Below, piece by piece: positions 1 through 8,328 of a DNA stretch of 61,068 nt. The stretch is from Myxococcales bacterium (lineage in GTDB: Bacteria; Myxococcota_A; Polyangia; Haliangiales; Haliangiaceae). Position 1 is the stretch's first letter; every line of letters starts with the position of its first letter. The translations under genes were made by a program, and so were the position numbers. Below the pieces are notes generated by a model that saw nothing but the letters and a program-made list of their open reading frames with translations, searched no databases and was not told the origin of the DNA. The stretch lies in NCBI GenBank assembly GCA_005779305.1, contig SXJR01000346.1, positions 1 through 61,068 of the forward strand, in the 5' to 3' direction.

Positions 1-1499
1 GCGCAGCGTAGAGGGATCTGCGCCGTCCGCACCGCCCAGCGCGCGTCGGCCGCGCCCAGCACGCGCGCGACCGCGAAGGCGCGTTCGCGCACGGTGGCGG
101 CGCCGTCGGTGAAGCGATCGGCGGCCAGCGACGCGGTCAGCGGCCCCGGCGGCTGCGCCCGCAGCGCGTCGAGCGCGAGCAGGCGCACGTCCTCGGCCGA
201 GGCGTCGAGACCGGCGCGGATCGCCACCAGCGGATCGCCCTTCTCCAGCTCGCGCAGTGCGGTGAACGCGGCCGCCCGCACCGCGGCCTGGCCATCGGCC
301 AGGGCCTTGCGAATCGCCGGGCGCGACAGGCGCCGGTTGCCGAGGCCGATCGCCTTCGCCGCGGCGGCGCGCAGATCGTGGACCGGATCGCGGCTCAGGG
401 CGCGATCGAGCAGCCCGCGAGCGTCGTCCTCGGGGATCGCGGCCAGGGCGTCGATCGCGGTCGCCCGCACGCTCTGGCTCTTGGGCTTGTGATCGTCGAG
501 ATCGGCGGCCAGCCGATCGAGCTCGGAGCCGGTGACGGCGACGTTGCCGACCGGCTCGCCTTCGGCGCCCAGGGTCAACACCGCCAGCTTGCGCGCGGCG
601 GTGGCCACGATCACCTGCGCGGTCGAGCTCTCGGTGCCCTTCACCGTGCCGGTCACGACGGCCAGGGCCGCGCCCGGGCCGGCGCCGACCTCGACGGTGC
701 GCGGGCGCCGCGCGCTGTCGAGCGGCCAGCTGGCCAGGAGGCCGTCCTCGCCCAGCGACCACAGTCGTCGCGGCTGTTCGCGGCCGGCCGCGTCGAACAG
801 CGCCGGTCCCAGCACCAGCCCGCGCACCGCGCCACCGTGGGCGTGTTCACCCGATCGATCGACCGCCTCGACCTCGCCGGCGATGTAGCCGACGCGGAGC
901 GAGCCGTCGCCGAAGCCTGCCACCACGCGGCCGTCGCCCAGCCCCACCAGCGCGCGGGCCCCGCCCTCGCCGCCCATGGCCAGGTGGCGCACGCCGCCGC
1001 TCTCGAGCACCCAGACGCCGTCGGCGCCGCCCACCACCAGGCTGGAGCCCTCGAAGGTGACCGCGTCGAGCGCGCGCTCGGCCACTGCGTCGCGCGAGAC
1101 CACGACGATGTTCGGCCTGGCCTCGCGCACGGTGATGGCGAGCAGGTGCACCGCGCCATCGACGGTGACCGCGGCGGCCCGCGCGCCGTCGATGGCGAGC
1201 CCGCGCACGCCGGCGCCCAGCGACAGCTCGACGTGTTTGACCGCGTCCTCGCCCGAGACGTCCCAGGCCACCAGCGAACCGTCGGCGGCGCCGGCGATCA
1301 ACAGGTCGTCACCGACGAAGCCGAGCGCGCCGCACGCGGCGCCGAGCGGCAGCGAGCGAGCCTTGCCCTTGCCCCGCGGCACGAGCGAGATCGACGACGT
1401 GACCACGCCCTCGCCGTCCCGCCGGCCACCGGCCGCGATCAAGCGGGCCGACGCCGCGACCGCGAGCAGGCGCTCGAGCTGGGGACCGAACCCGCTCAC
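1..1499 (-). CDS. Beta-propeller plus HEAT-repeat protein, partial (C-terminus off the left edge)
   Basis: About 499 residues are visible from a GTG start. Residues ~1-320 read as WD40-like blades (for example LLIAGAADGSLVAWDV), with repeated G-D-G-S turns and beta-strand spacing. From ~330 onward the sequence changes to alternating amphipathic helices of HEAT type (VRATAIDALAAIP, then AVRAAAFTALREL). No catalytic motif is seen. The GTG start overlaps the TGA stop of the upstream 941-codon HEAT gene as GTGA, so the two are probably translationally coupled and their products act together, likely as a cytoplasmic scaffold. Partner and pathway cannot be told because the downstream genes lie outside the window. 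Confidence 0.75.
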   Translation of the reverse strand, partial: MSGFGPQLERLLAVAASARLIAAGGRRDGEGVVTSSISLVPRGKGKARSLPLGAACGALGFVGDDLLIAGAADGSLVAWDVSGEDAVKHVELSLGAGVRGLAIDGARAAAVTVDGAVHLLAITVREARPNIVVVSRDAVAERALDAVTFEGSSLVVGGADGVWVLESGGVRHLAMGGEGGARALVGLGDGRVVAGFGDGSLRVGYIAGEVEAVDRSGEHAHGGAVRGLVLGPALFDAAGREQPRRLWSLGEDGLLASWPLDSARRPRTVEVGAGPGAALAVVTGTVKGTESSTAQVIVATAARKLAVLTLGAEGEPVGNVAVTGSELDRLAADLDDHKPKSQSVRATAIDALAAIPEDDARGLLDRALSRDPVHDLRAAAAKAIGLGNRRLSRPAIRKALADGQAAVRAAAFTALRELEKGDPLVAIRAGLDASAEDVRLLALDALRAQPPGPLTASLAADRFTDGAATVRERAFAVARVLGAADARWAVRTAQIPLRC

Positions 1500-4321
1500 G
1501 GCCGCCTCCGATCGACGACGCCGGAGCGCGCCGGCGCGGGAACCGCGGCGTGGGCGGGCCGATCGCGCGGCGCCGGAAGGCCGAGCGTGCCCAGCCCGGG
1601 ATGGGCGCGGCGGATCGCCGCCAGCGCCGACACCGCCGCGTTCCACTCGCCGCGCGCCGCGGACGCCGCCAGCTCGCCCAGCACCGGCGTCACCACCGAT
1701 GCGAACCCGGCGTCCTCGATGGCGAGCCCGGCCACGGTCTCGACCAGGCGGCGCTTCGCGACCGAGGACGACAGCGGCCGCTCGGGTTTAGCGCCGGCGA
1801 TCGGGTCGCGCTTCTCGAGCCGGCCCGGCGGCAATCCGAACACCACCGTGCGCAGGAACTGGCGCAGGGCCGCGGTCGCCGCGTCGTCGCCGACCGCCTC
1901 GCCGCGGTGCCGATCCCAGAACAACCGCACCGCGAACAGGCGCACGTCGCGCTCGGCGCTCTCCATCAGCCAGGCCAGGCGCTCGCGCCCGCCGACGCGA
2001 TCGTAGGCGCGGCGGATGATGGTCAGCGCCGCCTCGCGCGACGCCTTGTGCGGGCTCTCGGCGAGGGCGAACAGCCGCGCACCGTCGAGCCAGTCGGCCG
2101 GCAGGGTCGGATCGCCGGCGCCACCCGGCTCGGTTGCGCCGACCAGGAGCTCGACGCCGAGCACACGCGGCTCGCGGAAGCCGCTGGCCGCCAGGCGGTA
2201 GGGCAGCGCGCGATCACCCCAGCGCACCACCTCCTCGCCGACGATCGCGCAGGCCAGCCGCCGCACGTCGGCGCGCGGATCGTCGACGAGCGGCACCACC
2301 CGCGGCATCGGATAGTCGTCGTGGGTCAGACGCGGCGCCAGGCCCACCGCCTTGGCCTCGGCAAGCTGCGGCCCCAGCCCGGGATGGTGGGCGCGCAGGT
2401 ACGTCGACGCGAACGCGCGCACCTGCTCCTGGCTCTTCGGCCCGGTGGCCAGTTCCCACAGCCGCGCCAGACCTCCGGCGCGCGTGCCCGCGCCGGCGTC
2501 GGCCGCGAAATCCTCGACGGTGAAATGCTCGAGCAACAGCCGGTGCGCGAAGCTGTGCAGGTCGGGCTCGGTCGAGCGCGCCAGCTCGAGCAACCAAGCG
2601 AGCCCGATCGCCGACGGCGCCACCAGGTTGCGGTTGCCGAGCAACCGCAGCGCCATGGGGCGCAGGCGCGGCCGCGACACCAGGCCCTTCACCCAGGTCA
2701 CGTCGAGCGCGGCGCCGGCCAGCTTGCCGCCCTCGAGCCAGGCGGCGACGGCGGCGGTGAGCTGCGGATCGTCGAGGGCTTTCTGGATCCAGGCCGCGCC
2801 GATCTCGGTGCCCGACCGCTTGCCCAGCTCCTCGAGCGCCTTGCGGCGCACCTGCCAGTCGCAGCGCTGATCGGCGAGCGCCGCGATCCAGTGTCCGGCC
2901 GGGACGGCGACGCCGGCGGCGGCGTACCACTCGCCGACGAAGCTGCGCTGCTCGGTCACGCCGATGGCCAGCGCGACGAACAGCTCCGCGGTCAGATCGG
3001 CCGGGCGCGCACCTTCCTTGAGCTTGGCGATGGCCATGGCCCGGCTCGGCCCGAATGCGACCAGCCGGATCAGCGCCGGCAGGCCGATCGCCGTCGGGCT
3101 CATCGCCGCGAGGCGATCGACGGCGAAGGCGCCGACATCCTTCTGGCCGACGTTGACCAGCTCGACCAGCTCGGCCACCGCCAGATCGGGCGCGTGGGCC
3201 CGCGCGTACTCGACGGCGAAGGTCGCCACCACCGGCGACGGCGAGCGCAGGAAGCCGAGCACCACCTCGTGCAGGCCGGCGGCGCGATAGCGCGACGGGT
3301 GCAGATCGGCGCGGGCCCGCAGCAGCTTCACCACCAGCTCCTGCACCGGCGCCAGCGTGCGCCGGCCCAGGCGCGCCAGCACGTCGGGCGGCAGCGCATG
3401 CAGCGCCGCGACGTGTTCGGCCTCGAGCGAGGTGACGGCCCACTGGCACACCAGCGGGTTATTGCCCTCGAGAAGCAGGCGCACCAGCGGCGCCGGCGAC
3501 ACCTTCCAGGCGTCGGGGAACGCGCGCTCGGTCAGCGGCGCCGGATCGAACGCCACGGGCCGCTTGGCGCCGCGCATGCGCTTGCGGCCCCAGATCTCCG
3601 ATGCCACCCACGACGACTGGAACCGCTCTCGCCGGCCATAGTGACGGAGCACCTCGACCGCGAACGTGGGGTACGCATCGGGCACGGCCTGCCCGAGATG
3701 GCGCAGCCAGCGCCATGCGCGCCGCTTGAGATAGAGCACGGTGCCGGGGCTGATCTCGGTCTTCCAGTACTCCCCGGTGTCGTGCATCACGTCGAAGCGA
3801 TGGGCGAGCACGCCGAACAGGAGCGCGTCGTGACGCTCCTCGGCCCGCTTGTAGATGGTCTTGGCCGCCTGCCAGACGCCCCAGCCCAGCTTGCCCTCGC
3901 CGAACACGTTCACCAGGGCGGACCGAGCTGGTTCGTCGCCAGCCTCGTATAGCTCGACGAGCAGAGCGCCCAATCGCACACGCGGCGGCATCCACGGCGA
4001 CGCCATCGCCGCCTGCCAGGCCTCCCGCCGCGCCAGCTTGCGCTCGGTGGCGCTCTTGCCGCGCAGCACCTGCTCGTTCACCGACTGACGCAGCCGATGG
4101 ATCGTCATGGCACCCGGCGGCGGCGACGGACGCGCCGCAGCGCCGGCCGGATCGTCGGGGTCGGCGCCGTCGGCGAGCGCGCCGTCGAGCGCGTCCTCGG
4201 GCACGCCGGGGTCGGCGTCGTCACGCGCCAGGTAGCGAACCAGCAACTCGCCGAGCTGTGGGTCTCGCTCGCGCGCTGCGCGCTCGAGGTCGCCGAAGGT
4301 GACGAGATCGCGAGCGCTCAA
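1496..4321 (-). CDS. Large HEAT-repeat scaffold protein
   Basis: A 941-residue protein made almost entirely of helical repeats; typical repeat text is SPVVATFAVEYARAHAPDL and DVRRLACAIVGEEVVRWG. No signal peptide, membrane segment or enzyme motif is seen, so it is probably a cytoplasmic protein-protein interaction platform. The start is TTG at 4321, preceded on the minus strand by AGGGGAA at good spacing; an internal ATG (MTIHRLRQSV) about 70 codons in is the alternative. Its stop overlaps the start of the propeller/HEAT gene by 4 nt. Large HEAT proteins of this sort in Myxococcota often sit beside MoxR/VWA-type operons, but no such gene is in view, so that link is only an idea. Confidence 0.75.
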   Translation of the reverse strand: MSARDLVTFGDLERAARERDPQLGELLVRYLARDDADPGVPEDALDGALADGADPDDPAGAAARPSPPPGAMTIHRLRQSVNEQVLRGKSATERKLARREAWQAAMASPWMPPRVRLGALLVELYEAGDEPARSALVNVFGEGKLGWGVWQAAKTIYKRAEERHDALLFGVLAHRFDVMHDTGEYWKTEISPGTVLYLKRRAWRWLRHLGQAVPDAYPTFAVEVLRHYGRRERFQSSWVASEIWGRKRMRGAKRPVAFDPAPLTERAFPDAWKVSPAPLVRLLLEGNNPLVCQWAVTSLEAEHVAALHALPPDVLARLGRRTLAPVQELVVKLLRARADLHPSRYRAAGLHEVVLGFLRSPSPVVATFAVEYARAHAPDLAVAELVELVNVGQKDVGAFAVDRLAAMSPTAIGLPALIRLVAFGPSRAMAIAKLKEGARPADLTAELFVALAIGVTEQRSFVGEWYAAAGVAVPAGHWIAALADQRCDWQVRRKALEELGKRSGTEIGAAWIQKALDDPQLTAAVAAWLEGGKLAGAALDVTWVKGLVSRPRLRPMALRLLGNRNLVAPSAIGLAWLLELARSTEPDLHSFAHRLLLEHFTVEDFAADAGAGTRAGGLARLWELATGPKSQEQVRAFASTYLRAHHPGLGPQLAEAKAVGLAPRLTHDDYPMPRVVPLVDDPRADVRRLACAIVGEEVVRWGDRALPYRLAASGFREPRVLGVELLVGATEPGGAGDPTLPADWLDGARLFALAESPHKASREAALTIIRRAYDRVGGRERLAWLMESAERDVRLFAVRLFWDRHRGEAVGDDAATAALRQFLRTVVFGLPPGRLEKRDPIAGAKPERPLSSSVAKRRLVETVAGLAIEDAGFASVVTPVLGELAASAARGEWNAAVSALAAIRRAHPGLGTLGLPAPRDRPAHAAVPAPARSGVVDRRRP

Positions 4322-4427
4322 GGCGTTCCCCTGCGAAGAACGCTAACACGCACGCGCGCGCTGTCCGTGCTCCGGACCTGGCAAACGTCACTCCGGATTC
4401 GCGGTAGTCGCGGTACACCCGTAGTTA

Positions 4428-5036
4428 ATGAAGCTCTACTTCACGCCTGGCTTCTGTTCGCTCGCTCCCCACATCGTGCTGCGCGAGCTGGAGCTGCCGT
4501 TCGAGCTGGAGCGGGTCTCGAACCGCACCAAGCAGACCGCCGCCGGCGCCGACTACCGCGAGGTCAGCCCGCTCGGCTACGTGCCGGCCCTGACCCTCGA
4601 CGACGGCACCGTGCTGCTCGAGGTCGCGGCCATCCTGCCCTACCTGGGCGATCAGCGCCCCGACGCCGGCCTGTGCCCGGTCCACGGCTCGATCGCTCGT
4701 TACCAGCTTCACGCCGCCCTCAACTTCATCGCGACCGAGCTGCACAAGCCGTTCTCCTTCCTGCTCGACCCGGCCACGCCTGACACCGTGAAGGAGACGC
4801 TGCGCGCCAAGATCGCGACCCGCCTGGCTCACCTGGCGCAGCGCCTCGCGGGAGACGGTCACGCCGCCGGTCCAACCTACTCGGTCGCCGACCCCTACCT
4901 GTGGACCGTCCTGGGCTGGGCCGGGTTCGGCAAGATCGACCTCGCCGCCTGGCCCGAGCTCACCGCCTATCGCGCCCGCCTCGGCTCGCGGCCAGCGGTG
5001 AAGGCCGCCCTCGCCGCCGAGTCCAAGCGCGAGTGA
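4428..5036 (+). CDS. gstA: Beta-class glutathione S-transferase
   Basis: A 202-residue cytosolic GST expected to conjugate glutathione to electrophiles. The N-terminal thioredoxin-like domain (1-80) starts MKLYFTPGFCSLAPH with the beta-class Cys10; the cis-Pro region is GYVPALTL. The helical domain carries IATELHKPF with His106, matching the Cys10/His106 pair of E. coli GstA, and the N-capping region SVADPYLWTVL. Length matches the family (about 201). The ATG follows a 106-bp gap after the divergent HEAT gene and has no obvious Shine-Dalgarno sequence. The next gene follows after 52 bp on the same strand. Confidence 0.88.
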   Translation: MKLYFTPGFCSLAPHIVLRELELPFELERVSNRTKQTAAGADYREVSPLGYVPALTLDDGTVLLEVAAILPYLGDQRPDAGLCPVHGSIARYQLHAALNFIATELHKPFSFLLDPATPDTVKETLRAKIATRLAHLAQRLAGDGHAAGPTYSVADPYLWTVLGWAGFGKIDLAAWPELTAYRARLGSRPAVKAALAAESKRE

Positions 5037-5088
5037 TTTCTCGCTCCCGGGTCACAAACCGCCATCGAGCTACTCCATCCTTCCACCC

Positions 5089-7215
5089 ATGGGGGATAAC
5101 CAGGAGAACTCGCCGGAGCAGGACGTCGCGCTCGCCAAGCAGGCCTACGCCGCCGGTGATCTGAAGCACGCCCTGCACCACATCGGCTGCGCGCTCGCGT
5201 CCAATCCGATGCACCCGGAGTGGATGCAGGTGCTCAACACCATCGTCGGCGCCGCCCCCGATCCGCTCAAGCTGGTCGAGATCGAGGGCGACACCAGCTT
5301 CATCGACGCCGCCAACCGCGCCTATGTGCTGGCGTGGGTGAGGCGGTGGGACGAGGCCCTCGATCTGGTCACCGACGTCGCCGAGATCCGGCCCGACATC
5401 CCCTACATGCTGTGGTGCGAGTGGTGGCTGTCGCAGCCCGGCGTGCTGACGTCGATGACCCTCGACTCGATCGTCGGCGGCATCGTCGTCGACATCATGA
5501 AGATCGCCGCCTCCTGCCCGGCTCCGACCGCAAAGGACGACCCGCGCCTGCCCACGCTCGAGTCGTCGGCGCGGATCATGACCGGTATCCGCAGTGTCCA
5601 TCAGCGCGAGGGCATGTTGTGGTTCGCCAGCTCGATGGTGGCGCGCCGGCTCGGTCAGCAGGCCGAGGCCCAGCAGTTCGCCCAGCACGCCTACCAGATC
5701 GATCCGTCGTGGAAGTCGGCGATCGGCGTGGCCAACGCGCTACGCGACGCCAAGCAGATCGATCAGGCCGCGCAGTGGTTCCGCAAGGCGCTCGAGCACG
5801 ACAAGTCCGATGTCAGCGCCCACCTCGACATGGGCGACATGTTCCTCGACGCCAACCGGCTCGACGATGCGATGCGCGAGTACGAACACGCCGAGCGCAA
5901 GCAGCCCGATCACCCCTGGGCCACGGCGTCGATGTACTACATTCGCTGGAAACAGAACGGCGATCCCAACCAGAAGCTGGCACTGCTCCGCCTCACCGAG
6001 GGCGGCAAGCGCAACGACCGCGCCCGCGAGCTCTGCGATCTCATCGATCCGCCGGCCCTTTACGTCAATCGCCTGCCCCACCCGGCCGACGCGTCGTCGA
6101 ACGCGCTCAACGACATCTTCCAGCAGATGTTCCAGAACCCGGCCAAGCACCACGGCTCGACGGTCAAGCTGGACATGTCGCACGTCGAGTCGCCCAGCGT
6201 GGTCGCCTCGTTCTGGCTGCAGATGGAGATGTGGGGTCCCCAGGTCGGCTTCGACTACCAGGTCCGCAAGATCCAGGAGCCCGATCCGCGCCAACCCAAG
6301 ACCCAGGTGCCGTTCGTGATCTGGAACTGGGAGGGCACGCAGCCGCGCCCCAACGTGCCTCGCCCCAGCGGCAACGTGGTCCACGCGATCCACGAGCTGG
6401 CCAGTGAACCCTTCAACCTCGACACCTGGCTGCCCATCGCTCAGCGCACGGCCCAGAAGCTCGGCCCCGGCGCGGTGCGCGACCTGCTCGCCACGATGGT
6501 CTACCCGCCGCGCCCGCCCGGCTCCAACTGGCGGGTGCTGGCCTGGGTGCAGCGGGCCCAGATCGCCTCGGCGCTGGTCATCTCTCAGCTCGACAATACC
6601 TGGCACGGCAGCACCCGCCAGCAGGCGCTCATGTCGCTCCTCTACGGTCCCACCGACTGGTCGACGGGCGCGGCCATGGTCGCGCTCGGTGTGCTCGCTC
6701 GCCAGGACCCGCAGATCCGCGGCGAGGTCAACCAGGCGTTCACCTGGATGATGTCGCAGGTGCCCAAGGAGGGTTTCTGCTGCTGGGAGCTGCCGCTGGT
6801 GCAGACCTGGCTGACCTTCCCAGATCTCGACGACGTCACCCGCAAGCGCCTCGAGGACTACAAGGAACGCATCTTCGACAACAAGGTCGGCGTCTCGACG
6901 GTGCACATGTGTCAGATCGAGGCCAAGGTCTTCGACCAGGCCGAGGAGATGCAGAAGGCGCAGGCGGCGCAGCAGCAGATCGCGGCCGGCGGCGGCGGCG
7001 ATCCCGACCCGGTGGTGTTCCCCGGGCAGCGCGTGGCCCGGCTCTCCGACTACGTCGGCCTCATGAAGGGCATGCAGACCGGCAACATGATGGGCGCGCT
7101 CGGTGCCTACGGTCTCGACATGATGGGCTACGCCTCGGTCGCGACCCAGTGGGGCCAGAAGATGGCTCAGGACCCCACGTTGACGGCCAAGTTCTCCGCG
7201 ATGATGGCGCGATAG
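5089..7215 (+). CDS. TPR-repeat protein of unknown function
   Basis: A 708-residue soluble protein. Residues ~10-300 contain tetratricopeptide-like helix pairs (for example QIDQAAQWFRKALEHDKSDV and RLDDAMREYEHAERKQPDHP), suggesting a protein-binding scaffold. Residues ~320-700 are not TPR: they include a DMSHVESPSVVASFWLQMEMWG block and a long helical part with FCCWELPLVQTW, and end in a Gln/Ala/Gly-rich linker and a Met-rich tail. I do not recognise this C-terminal domain. No signal peptide or membrane segment is visible. It lies 52 bp after the GST and may be cotranscribed; a double hairpin follows the stop. Confidence 0.75.
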   Translation: MGDNQENSPEQDVALAKQAYAAGDLKHALHHIGCALASNPMHPEWMQVLNTIVGAAPDPLKLVEIEGDTSFIDAANRAYVLAWVRRWDEALDLVTDVAEIRPDIPYMLWCEWWLSQPGVLTSMTLDSIVGGIVVDIMKIAASCPAPTAKDDPRLPTLESSARIMTGIRSVHQREGMLWFASSMVARRLGQQAEAQQFAQHAYQIDPSWKSAIGVANALRDAKQIDQAAQWFRKALEHDKSDVSAHLDMGDMFLDANRLDDAMREYEHAERKQPDHPWATASMYYIRWKQNGDPNQKLALLRLTEGGKRNDRARELCDLIDPPALYVNRLPHPADASSNALNDIFQQMFQNPAKHHGSTVKLDMSHVESPSVVASFWLQMEMWGPQVGFDYQVRKIQEPDPRQPKTQVPFVIWNWEGTQPRPNVPRPSGNVVHAIHELASEPFNLDTWLPIAQRTAQKLGPGAVRDLLATMVYPPRPPGSNWRVLAWVQRAQIASALVISQLDNTWHGSTRQQALMSLLYGPTDWSTGAAMVALGVLARQDPQIRGEVNQAFTWMMSQVPKEGFCCWELPLVQTWLTFPDLDDVTRKRLEDYKERIFDNKVGVSTVHMCQIEAKVFDQAEEMQKAQAAQQQIAAGGGGDPDPVVFPGQRVARLSDYVGLMKGMQTGNMMGALGAYGLDMMGYASVATQWGQKMAQDPTLTAKFSAMMAR

Positions 7216-7220
7216 GCGCC

Positions 7221-7265
7221 GTGGCTACTCGCGTAGCCACCAAACCGGCGTTCGAAAAGCCGGTT
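7221..7265 (+). terminator. Tandem hairpins after the TPR gene
   Basis: Two stem-loops lie just past the TPR stop. GTGGCTAC (7221-7228) pairs perfectly with GTAGCCAC (7233-7240) around a TCGC loop. AACCGGC (7243-7249) pairs with GCCGGTT (7259-7265) around a 9-nt loop. There is no long T-run, so a Rho-aided or mRNA-stabilising end is as likely as a classical intrinsic terminator. Confidence 0.5.
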
Positions 7266-7316
7266 CACCGTCGAAGATTTCAGCCGGAGCATGAGCGCCG
7301 CGTGTTAACGAAGAAC

Positions 7317-8267
7317 ATGCGCTGTTCGATCGTGACTCGCCTGATCTCCGCCACCGTGCTCCTGTCCGCGTGCGCCGACGACGGCACCGGCGCCGACGAT
7401 CCGCTCCCGCCGCCGCCCGACGGTACCGGCTTTCAGATCAGCATGAACATCACCGTGCCGGCCGGCGAGGAGGCGTGGCTGTGCCAGGTCTCGCGCCTGC
7501 CCTCGCCCGAGTACACCGCCGTCAACCACGTCAAGTCGGTGCAGAGCGACGGCGTGCACCACATGGACGTGATGGCGCTGGCCTTCGCTGGCGTCGAGAT
7601 CCCGGTGGGCACCCACGAGTGTGATGCGCTCTACCGGGACTACCCACAGCTCATGGACGACGGCCTCATCCTCTACGCCGCGCAGCAGGCCGAGCAGGAG
7701 ATCACGTTGCCGCCTGGGACCGTGGCCAGCCTGCCCGGCAGCCTGCTGGTGATGCAGGAGATCCACTACGTCAACACCTCGCCCGATCCGATCGAGGCGT
7801 TCTCCAAGATCAACATCTACGAGTACGACCAGCCCATCACCAACGAGATCTGGGGCAGCGCGGTCCGCGACGTCGACATGGACATCCCGCCCGGCGAGTC
7901 GGTGCAGTGGACCCGCTGCGTGATGAACGACCCCATCGACCTCCTGTTCCTGTCGAGCCACACCCACGCCCTGGCCCGCAAGGTCGAGGTCCGCCTCTTC
8001 GACGGCCACAACGTCGGTGAGATGATCTACGAGAACCGCGACTGGGCCACGCCGGCGCTCAAGGACTTCGGCCAGCAGCCGCTGCACGTGCCGGCCGGTC
8101 AGGGATTCGAGTTCCAGTGCCACTACCGCAACGCCGGCACCGAGACCGTGCACTGGGGCTTCTCGGCCTCCGACGAGATGTGCCAGATCGCGCTGGTCTA
8201 CACGCCGGGCGTGGCGTCGCGGAAGTGCGAAGCGGTTGAAACCTCGGATGGCCTGGGCGTTCCGTAG
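7317..8267 (+). CDS. PHM-like copper type II ascorbate-dependent monooxygenase lipoprotein
   Basis: A 316-residue protein from the ATG that opens MRCSIVTRLISATVLLSAC; Cys19 is the probable lipobox cysteine, so it should be anchored in the periplasm or outer membrane. It has the full set of peptidylglycine/dopamine monooxygenase-type copper ligands: adjacent His81-His82 (DGVHHMDVM), His150 (MQEIHYVNT), the HTH pair His215/His217 (SSHTHALARKVEV) and Met288 (DEMCQIALVYTP). Expected chemistry is copper- and O2-dependent hydroxylation; the substrate is unknown. The frame stays open upstream, but the signal peptide fixes this start. It converges on the PRMT-like gene. Confidence 0.7.
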   Translation: MRCSIVTRLISATVLLSACADDGTGADDPLPPPPDGTGFQISMNITVPAGEEAWLCQVSRLPSPEYTAVNHVKSVQSDGVHHMDVMALAFAGVEIPVGTHECDALYRDYPQLMDDGLILYAAQQAEQEITLPPGTVASLPGSLLVMQEIHYVNTSPDPIEAFSKINIYEYDQPITNEIWGSAVRDVDMDIPPGESVQWTRCVMNDPIDLLFLSSHTHALARKVEVRLFDGHNVGEMIYENRDWATPALKDFGQQPLHVPAGQGFEFQCHYRNAGTETVHWGFSASDEMCQIALVYTPGVASRKCEAVETSDGLGVP

Positions 8268-8281
8268 CCGAGCCTCCAGGC

Positions 8282-8328
8282 ACGGAGGGAGTCCGTCCCC
8301 TCGATCTCTGTGGCCGGTCAGCCGGCCA
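8282..8328. terminator. Hairpins between convergent genes
   Basis: ACGGA (8282-8286) pairs with TCCGT (8292-8296). TGGCCGG (8311-8317) pairs perfectly with CCGGCCA (8322-8328) around TCAG, whose TCA is the stop of the minus-strand methyltransferase gene. The position suits a bidirectional transcript end; neither stem has a clear T-tract. Confidence 0.45.

Noticed and set aside
378-2006. Long plus-strand frames opposite the HEAT/propeller genes (also 1550-3952)
   Set aside because: Composition is Arg/His/Gln-rich and lacks domains, while the minus strand reads as regular HEAT repeats.
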